A stretch of 64,000 bases of DNA from contig NZ_WPCV01000005.1 of NCBI RefSeq assembly GCF_018035235.1, positions 620,001 to 684,000 on the forward strand. The letters run 5' to 3'. Position numbers and translations under genes: made by a program. This document shows, one piece after another, positions 57,087 to 64,000 of the stretch. The notes beneath the pieces are model-generated. The model was not told the DNA's origin. It made no database searches and saw only the letters and a list, made by a program, of their open reading frames with translations. Each line of letters begins with the position of its first letter. The stretch's first letter is position 1. This DNA is from Citrobacter sp. On2M. Its GTDB lineage: Bacteria > Pseudomonadota > Gammaproteobacteria > Enterobacterales > Enterobacteriaceae.

Positions 57087-58451
57087 TTAACTGCAAACCA
57101 CCTTGATCGCCAGCCCACCGCGTGAAGTTTCACGGTATTTGTCATTCATATCTTTGCCCGTTTCATACATCGTTTCGATCACTTTATCGAGCGAAACGCG
57201 TGGTTCTGATGTCCGACGTAGCGCCATACGCGCGGCGTTGACGGCTTTAACCGCATTGATCGCATTACGTTCAATGCATGGGATCTGCACCTGCCCAGCC
57301 ACCGGATCGCAGGTCAGCCCCAGGTTATGCTCCATAGCAATTTCCGCCGCAATACACACCTGGGACGGGCTACCGCCAAGCAACTCGGTCAGCCCGGCAG
57401 CCGCCATTGAACAAGCGACACCAATCTCACCCTGGCAACCGACTTCTGCCCCCGAAATCGAGGCGTTCATCTTATACAGCGCACCTATCGCCCCCGCGGC
57501 CAGCAAGTAGCGGGCAATGGAATTTGCATTTACCGGACGGCGGAATTTGTCGTAATAGGCCAATACGGCGGGAATAATTCCACATGCACCGTTGGTCGGC
57601 GCCGTCACAACCCGGCACCCGGCGGCGTTTTCTTCGCTCACGGCCAGCGCGAACATGTTGATCCAGTCAATGACGTTCATCGGGTCGCTGGACAGGTTGT
57701 CGCTGGAAACCAGCAACCGACGTAATGCCACGGCGCGGCGCGGTACATTAAGCGGGCCCGGCAGAACGCCTTCGGTATTCATGCCGCGCTCAATCCCCGC
57801 ATGCATGACGTCCCAAATGGCAGCAAAGCCAGCATCGATTTCTTCTTTGCTGCGCATCGCCAGTTCGTTTTGCATCATCAGGCCGGAAACAGACAGCCCG
57901 TTGCGCTCACACAGTTTCAGCAGTTCGCTGGCGGAATGAAAATTGTAGGGCACGTGTGCTTCAACATCATGCGCCTGACCAAATTGCTCCTCTTCAACGA
58001 TAAAACCACCGCCGACGGAGTAATAGGTTTTCCTTAACAACGTCTCGGTGCCGTTCCACGCGGTGAGACGCATACCATTTTCATGGCGCGGCAGCGTTTC
58101 GGCATGAAAGAGAATATTTTCATCTGGAGAGAAATCGACAACATGCGCGCCCTCTGCCACCGGTAACCGTCCGGTACGGGCCACTTCCTGAGTAAAACCA
58201 GCGATTGAATCTATATTCACATTTTGCGGACTGTTACCGGCCAGCCCCATCATGATGGCGATATCTGTCGCATGACCTTTTCCGGTCAGAGAGAGTGATC
58301 CGTAAAGATCGACCACAATATGCGTAGCCTTGGGGAGTTCCCCGCTGCTGACCAACAGATCGATAAAACTTTTACCTGCATTCATTGGCCCCACGGTATG
58401 GGAGCTGGAAGGTCCAATGCCAATCTTGAAAATATCGAATGCGCTAATCAT
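57087..58451 (-). CDS. tdcG: L-serine dehydratase TdcG
   Basis: TdcG (454 residues) deaminates L-serine to pyruvate using an oxygen-sensitive 4Fe-4S cluster. The beta domain begins 'MISAFDIFKIGIGPSSSHTV'; the alpha domain has 'TAPTNGACGIIPAVL', 'SGAEVGCQGEIGVACSMAAA' and 'HNLGLTCDPVAGQVQIPCIERN' with the cluster cysteines. The ATG at 58451 is preferred over an in-frame GTG six bases upstream because it gives the E. coli start. Last gene of the tdc operon, 87 bases after tdcF. Confidence 0.96.
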   Translation of the reverse strand: MISAFDIFKIGIGPSSSHTVGPMNAGKSFIDLLVSSGELPKATHIVVDLYGSLSLTGKGHATDIAIMMGLAGNSPQNVNIDSIAGFTQEVARTGRLPVAEGAHVVDFSPDENILFHAETLPRHENGMRLTAWNGTETLLRKTYYSVGGGFIVEEEQFGQAHDVEAHVPYNFHSASELLKLCERNGLSVSGLMMQNELAMRSKEEIDAGFAAIWDVMHAGIERGMNTEGVLPGPLNVPRRAVALRRLLVSSDNLSSDPMNVIDWINMFALAVSEENAAGCRVVTAPTNGACGIIPAVLAYYDKFRRPVNANSIARYLLAAGAIGALYKMNASISGAEVGCQGEIGVACSMAAAGLTELLGGSPSQVCIAAEIAMEHNLGLTCDPVAGQVQIPCIERNAINAVKAVNAARMALRRTSEPRVSLDKVIETMYETGKDMNDKYRETSRGGLAIKVVCS

Positions 58452-58538
58452 ATCCACACCCTCGGATTGCCGTTCAGTGAAGACCAGGTTTCACACTCAT
58501 TAAGGATCGGGGCGATCCTGAGATCGCCCCGCAAGGGA

Positions 58539-58934
58539 TTACAGCGTGTCGCCACGTACAGCGATGGCTTCAATCTCCAGCTTCACATCCTTCGGTAAGC
58601 GAGCGACCTGCACGCAGCTGCGCGTGGGATAGATAGCCTTGTGCTCATCAAAGAACTGCTGGTACACCTGGTTAATGGTGGCGAAGTCATTCAGGTCGGA
58701 AACGAAAACGGTCGTCTTCACGATATCGCTCACTTTCAACCCTGCAGACTCGACGATCGCTTTCACGTTTTCCAGGCTTTGACGGGCCTGATCGGCCACG
58801 TTTTCAGCCACTTCACCGGTCTGGGGACACACCGGAATTTGACCTGACGTCAACACCATGCTGCCCAGATCCACACCCTGTACGTAAGGCCCGATGGCCC
58901 CTGGCGCACATTCGGTTGCAATAACTTTTCTCAT
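58539..58934 (-). CDS. tdcF: RidA-family protein TdcF
   Basis: TdcF (131 residues) belongs to the YjgF/YER057c/UK114 (RidA) trimeric family, thought to hydrolyse or bind reactive enamine/imine products such as 2-aminoacrylate and 2-ketobutyrate precursors. Signature: 'PGAIGPYVQGVDLGSMVLTSGQIPV', 'YPTRSCVQVARLPKDVKLEIEAIAV' including the conserved Arg. The start at 58934 follows tdcE by 13 bases with GGAGGGAC upstream. Confidence 0.95.
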   Translation of the reverse strand: MRKVIATECAPGAIGPYVQGVDLGSMVLTSGQIPVCPQTGEVAENVADQARQSLENVKAIVESAGLKVSDIVKTTVFVSDLNDFATINQVYQQFFDEHKAIYPTRSCVQVARLPKDVKLEIEAIAVRGDTL

Positions 58935-58947
58935 AGTCCCTCCGGCG

Positions 58948-61242
58948 TCAAAGCGCCTGGGTGAAAGTACGTGAAATAACATCCTGCTGCTGTTCACGGG
59001 TCAGCGCGTTGAAGCGTACCGCATAGCCAGACACGCGGATCGTCAGGTTTGGATAGTTTTCCGGGTGCTCAATGGCATCCATCAACATTTCACGGTTCAT
59101 GACGTTCACGTTCAGATGCTGTCCGCCTTCCACATGCGCTTCATGGTGGAAGTAACCGTCCAGCAGACCGACCAGGTTGGTTTTACGCACCCCGTCCTCT
59201 TTGCCCAGCGCGGCCGGCACAATCGAGAAGGTGTACGAGATACCGTCTTTGGCATAGGTAAACGGCAGTTTGGCAACAGACGTTAACGACGCAACCGCAC
59301 CTTTACGATCGCGGCCATGCATCGGGTTCGCCCCTGGCGCAAACGGCGTACCTGCGCGACGTCCGTCCGGCGTGTTACCGGTTTTCTGGCCGTACACCAC
59401 GTTGGAGGTGATGGTCAGAATGGACTGCGTCGGCACCGCGTTACGGTAGGTTGGCAACACCTTAATTTTCTTCATAAAGCGCTCGACCAGGTCGCAGGCA
59501 ATGCTGTCCACGCGCTCGTCGTTGTTACCGTATTGCGGATAGTCGCCTTCGATTTCGAAATCAATTGCCAGACCGTTCTCATCGCGAATCGGTTTCACGC
59601 GGGCGTATTTGATAGCCGACAGGGAATCCGCCGCCACAGACAGGCCCGCCATACCGCAGGCCATCGTGCGATAGACATCACGATCGTGCAGCGCCATCAG
59701 CGATGCTTCGTAGCTGTACTTGTCGTGCATGTAGTGGATGATGTTCAGCGCACTGATGTACTGCACGGCCAGCCAGTCCATAAAGTGGTCCAGACTCTCC
59801 ATCACCGTGTCGTAGTCCAGCACGTCATCCATCAGCGGCGCAGTTTTCGGTCCGACCTGGATTTTTAGTTTCTCATCCACACCGCCGTTGATTGCGTACA
59901 GCAACGTTTTGGCGAGGTTGGCGCGCGCCCCGAAGAACTGCATTTGCTTGCCGATAACCATCGGGCTGACACAGCAGGCAATGGCATAGTCATCGCTGTC
60001 AAAGTCGGCACGCATCAGATCATCGTTTTCGTACTGTAAAGACGAGGTGATGATGGACACCTGAGCGGCATATTTTTTGAAGGCAATCGGTAGCTGCTCG
60101 GACCACAGTACCGTCAGGTTCGGCTCAGGCGCTGGCCCCATGGTGTGCAGCGTATGCAGGTAGCGGAACGAGTTTTTGGTCACCAGCGTACGACCATCCA
60201 GCCCCATACCACCGATGACTTCGGTCGCCCAGATAGGGTCGCCAGAGAACAGGGTGTCGAATTCCGGCGTACGCAGGAAGCGCACCATACGGATCTTCAT
60301 AATGAAGTGGTCGATCAGCTCCTGCGCCTGCTGCTCGTTTAAAACTCCCGCTTTGAAGTCGCGCTCAATGTAGATGTCGAGGAACGAAGCGGTACGACCC
60401 AGCGACATCGCGCCGCCGTTCTGAGATTTCACCGCAGCCAGATAAGCGAAGTACACCCACTGCACCGCTTCCTGCGCATTACGCGCCGGACGAGAGATAT
60501 CGCAGCCGTATTTCGCTGCCATTTCCTGCATTTGCAGCAGGGCGCGACGGTGTTCAGACAGCTCTTCACGCAGGCGAATCGTGGCTTCAAGATTCTGGCC
60601 CCACTCCAGGTTCGACTGAAGATCGGCAAACTGCAGTTCACGCTCGCGCACCAGGTAGCGGATACCGTACAGCGCCACGCGGCGATAGTCACCGATGATA
60701 CGACCACGGCCATAGCCGTCCGGCAGACCGGTCAGTACGCCGGATTTACGGCAGCGCAGCATATCCGGGGAATAAGCATCGAATACGCCCTGATTATGGG
60801 TTTTACGCAGTTCAGTAAACTGGTATTCAAAATCAGCATCCATCTCACGACCATAAGCATCAAAAGAGCTTTTGATCATGTTGATGCCGCCAAACGGATG
60901 CAGGGCGCGCTTGAGCGGCGCATCCGTTTGCAGACCGACGATTTTTTCCAGTTCTTGTTCAATATAACCGGCGTCATGCGCGGTTATCGTGGTGGCAATA
61001 TTGGTATCGAAATCTACCGGCGCATGCGTCGAGTTTTCAATACGGATGCCCGCCATAACTTTTTCCCACAACGCCGTAGTTGCTGGCGTTGCTTCGGCGA
61101 GGAAAGATTCATCCCCTTCATAAGGCGTGTAGTTGTGCTGAATAAAATCACGGACATTAATTTCTTCTTTCCAGTCCGTACCTTTAAAGCCATTCCAGGC
61201 TTCGGCATACAGCATATCGCTGGTATCGATATTTACCTTCAT
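58948..61242 (-). CDS. tdcE: Keto-acid formate acetyltransferase TdcE
   Basis: TdcE (764 residues) cleaves 2-ketobutyrate (and pyruvate) with CoA to propionyl-CoA (acetyl-CoA) and formate. It is a glycyl radical enzyme of the pyruvate formate-lyase type: the active-site Cys pair lies in '[16 protein letters not shown]' and the radical glycine in the C-terminal '[19 protein letters not shown]'. Length equals E. coli TdcE. It requires the PflB-activating enzyme encoded elsewhere. Between tdcD and tdcF in the operon. Confidence 0.97.
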   Translation of the reverse strand: MKVNIDTSDMLYAEAWNGFKGTDWKEEINVRDFIQHNYTPYEGDESFLAEATPATTALWEKVMAGIRIENSTHAPVDFDTNIATTITAHDAGYIEQELEKIVGLQTDAPLKRALHPFGGINMIKSSFDAYGREMDADFEYQFTELRKTHNQGVFDAYSPDMLRCRKSGVLTGLPDGYGRGRIIGDYRRVALYGIRYLVRERELQFADLQSNLEWGQNLEATIRLREELSEHRRALLQMQEMAAKYGCDISRPARNAQEAVQWVYFAYLAAVKSQNGGAMSLGRTASFLDIYIERDFKAGVLNEQQAQELIDHFIMKIRMVRFLRTPEFDTLFSGDPIWATEVIGGMGLDGRTLVTKNSFRYLHTLHTMGPAPEPNLTVLWSEQLPIAFKKYAAQVSIITSSLQYENDDLMRADFDSDDYAIACCVSPMVIGKQMQFFGARANLAKTLLYAINGGVDEKLKIQVGPKTAPLMDDVLDYDTVMESLDHFMDWLAVQYISALNIIHYMHDKYSYEASLMALHDRDVYRTMACGMAGLSVAADSLSAIKYARVKPIRDENGLAIDFEIEGDYPQYGNNDERVDSIACDLVERFMKKIKVLPTYRNAVPTQSILTITSNVVYGQKTGNTPDGRRAGTPFAPGANPMHGRDRKGAVASLTSVAKLPFTYAKDGISYTFSIVPAALGKEDGVRKTNLVGLLDGYFHHEAHVEGGQHLNVNVMNREMLMDAIEHPENYPNLTIRVSGYAVRFNALTREQQQDVISRTFTQAL

Positions 61243-61270
61243 GAAAAATAATCTCTCTGCTGAAAATTAA

Positions 61271-62479
61271 TTATGCAAATGCTACTGAGGTATTAATTTT
61301 GCCTAACGCAATGGCATCACGTGCAATCATTTTCTCTTCATTTGTGGGAATAACCGCACAAATAACACGAGCATCTTTATTTGAGATAATTCTTTCGCCA
61401 TGTGAATTTGGCAAACTATTCATTTCGCTGTCGATATTCACACCTAAAACAGCAAGGTGTTCAATAACCAAGCGACGAATTAATACCGAGTTTTCACCTA
61501 TTCCACCGGTAAAAATAATCCCATCAAGACGATGCAGCGATGCGGCATGTCCGGCGATATGACGTGCGATACGATGCACAAACGTTTTAATTGCCAATTG
61601 CGCACGCTCATGTCCCTCGTGCCAGGCTTTTTCTAACGTACGTAAGTCAGAAGACAAACCAGAAATACCCAGTAAACCGGACTCTTTATTCACTACGCGC
61701 TCAAGGTCGCTCAGCGTCTGGTTGGTTTCGCTTGCAATCCACGCCATCGCGCCGAAATCGACGTCGCCGCTGCGTGTCCCCATCATCAGCCCTTCCAGCG
61801 GCGTCATGCCCATTGAGGTATCAACGCTCTGCCCATTACGCACCGCACAGATTGACGCACCGTTCCCCAGGTGAGCCACAACCAGCCCCGAGTCATCACT
61901 CTGCAGGTCGAGAAGGTCATGCGCTTGCTGAGAAACATAGCGATGCGACGTGCCGTGGAAGCCGTAACGACGAACGCCCAACTCTTCGAAATATTTCCAC
62001 GGTAAACCGTACAAATAGGCCTCAGGAGCCATCGTCTGGTGGAAGCTGGTATCAAATACCGCAACCTGCTGCCGGCCAGGGAAAAGATGCTGAGCAGATT
62101 CAATCCCGCTCAGGTTCGCATAATTATGTAAAGGAGCTAAAGGCGATACCCGGCGGATATTTTCGATAACTTCATCAGTAATAATGGCTGATTCGGTAAA
62201 GATATTTCCGCCGTGGGCAATGCGGTGGCCAATTAAGGCCACGCTGTCCATTAAATTACGTTTCTCAAGTTCAACAGCAATGGCTTTTAATGCGTCTTCG
62301 TAGCTGTGGTGAGCCAGCTTAGCTGGCTCTCCTCCATTAATTGCTATGAACGCATTTTCAGAGTTAATACCGTCTGCAATTCCCGCCAGTAAAACCTCAC
62401 AGTTTGCTGCATCCAGCACTGAGAATTTAATGGAGGATGAACCACAGTTAATAACCAGTACTACCGGAAACTCATTCAT
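61271..62479 (-). CDS. tdcD: Propionate/acetate kinase TdcD
   Basis: TdcD (402 residues) makes ATP from propionyl phosphate and ADP in anaerobic threonine breakdown. It is of the acetokinase family: '[20 protein letters not shown]', '[20 protein letters not shown]', '[20 protein letters not shown]' and '[16 protein letters not shown]'. Length equals E. coli TdcD. It lies 31 bases after tdcC and 28 before tdcE. Confidence 0.97.
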   Translation of the reverse strand: MNEFPVVLVINCGSSSIKFSVLDAANCEVLLAGIADGINSENAFIAINGGEPAKLAHHSYEDALKAIAVELEKRNLMDSVALIGHRIAHGGNIFTESAIITDEVIENIRRVSPLAPLHNYANLSGIESAQHLFPGRQQVAVFDTSFHQTMAPEAYLYGLPWKYFEELGVRRYGFHGTSHRYVSQQAHDLLDLQSDDSGLVVAHLGNGASICAVRNGQSVDTSMGMTPLEGLMMGTRSGDVDFGAMAWIASETNQTLSDLERVVNKESGLLGISGLSSDLRTLEKAWHEGHERAQLAIKTFVHRIARHIAGHAASLHRLDGIIFTGGIGENSVLIRRLVIEHLAVLGVNIDSEMNSLPNSHGERIISNKDARVICAVIPTNEEKMIARDAIALGKINTSVAFA

Positions 62480-62510
62480 TTCACTACTCCGCTCATCCTG
62501 AGCTTATGGA

Positions 62511-63845
<1,335 letters not shown>

Positions 63846-63864
63846 CTATCCTCAACGAAGTATA

Positions 63865-64000
63865 TTAAGCGTCAACTAAACCAGTAATTTGAGATACACG
63901 AGAAAGGTCGATATTACCGCCAGAAATAATGCTGACTGTTTTTCTGTTCTGGATATAGCTATCTAATTTCCCGCTTAATAATGCTGCGCATGCCAGCGCG
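63865..64000 (-). CDS. tdcB: Threonine dehydratase TdcB, C-terminal end (cut by window edge)
   Basis: The last 44 residues are in the window: '[20 protein letters not shown]' then '[20 protein letters not shown]' and 'VDA' stop, the C-terminus of catabolic PLP-dependent threonine dehydratase, including the 'SGGN' strand near the cofactor. The enzyme deaminates threonine to 2-ketobutyrate and starts the tdc pathway. The rest and tdcA lie outside the window. Confidence 0.93.
   Translation of the reverse strand, partial: ALACAALLSGKLDSYIQNRKTVSIISGGNIDLSRVSQITGLVDA

Overview
The window reads as chromosome of a Citrobacter, most likely of the C. freundii group. The enterobacterial backbone genes are close to and almost collinear with the E. 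coli yqjH-to-tdc segment. The left part carries the complete B12-dependent glycerol fermentation (dha) regulon. Its DhaK has the 552-residue two-domain layout with His220, Asp380, Asp385 and Asp387 at the positions known for the C. freundii enzyme. There are no tRNA, rRNA or CRISPR arrays in the window. Organism and gene names come from remembered family sequences, not from a search.

Left variable region (1 to about 17.5 kb). It opens with an EvgA/EvgS-like two-component pair on the minus strand; the sensor is cut by the window edge. Next is about 1 kb of decayed DNA holding a fragment of an IS3-family OrfA and, directly abutting it, a fragment of a P2-type phage tail sheath gene. A small YoaC-like gene follows. 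The dha regulon consists of dhaBCEF (minus: glycerol dehydratase and reactivase large subunit), divergent orfY-dhaT-dhaG-orfW (plus: GlcG-like protein, 1,3-propanediol dehydrogenase, reactivase small subunit, cobalamin adenosyltransferase), dhaR (minus), dhaD (minus) and divergent dhaK (plus). Both divergent promoter regions carry copies of one 17-bp inverted-repeat pattern, which I propose as the DhaR box. The region ends with a second cyclopropane fatty acid synthase gene divergent from an AraC-type regulator.

Backbone (about 17.5 to 64 kb). In order: yqjH/yqjI (ferric-chelate reductase and its nickel-responsive regulator), aer, patA, ygjH, the ebg operon (ebgR, ebgA, ebgC, ygjI) followed by ygjJ and ygjK, fadH, rlmG, ygjP, ygjR, alx with its yybP-ykoY (Mn/pH) leader, sstT, ygjV, the hexuronate genes uxaCA/exuT/exuR, yqjA-mzrA, yqjCDEK, yqjF, yqjG, yhaH, yhaJ, yhaK, yhaL, the cysteine catabolism pair yhaM/yhaO (cyuAP), and tdcG-F-E-D-C with the end of tdcB. 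Relative to E. coli K-12, ygjQ and the higBA toxin-antitoxin pair are missing. Two ERIC elements and two REP units occupy intergenic sites.

How it works together. Glycerol is oxidised by DhaD and phosphorylated by DhaK. In parallel it is dehydrated by DhaBCE to 3-hydroxypropionaldehyde, which DhaT reduces to 1,3-propanediol to recycle NADH. OrfW makes the coenzyme and DhaF/DhaG exchange damaged coenzyme. The remaining loci serve anaerobic serine/threonine and cysteine breakdown, galacturonate/glucuronate use, putrescine degradation, beta-galactosides and envelope or pH stress.
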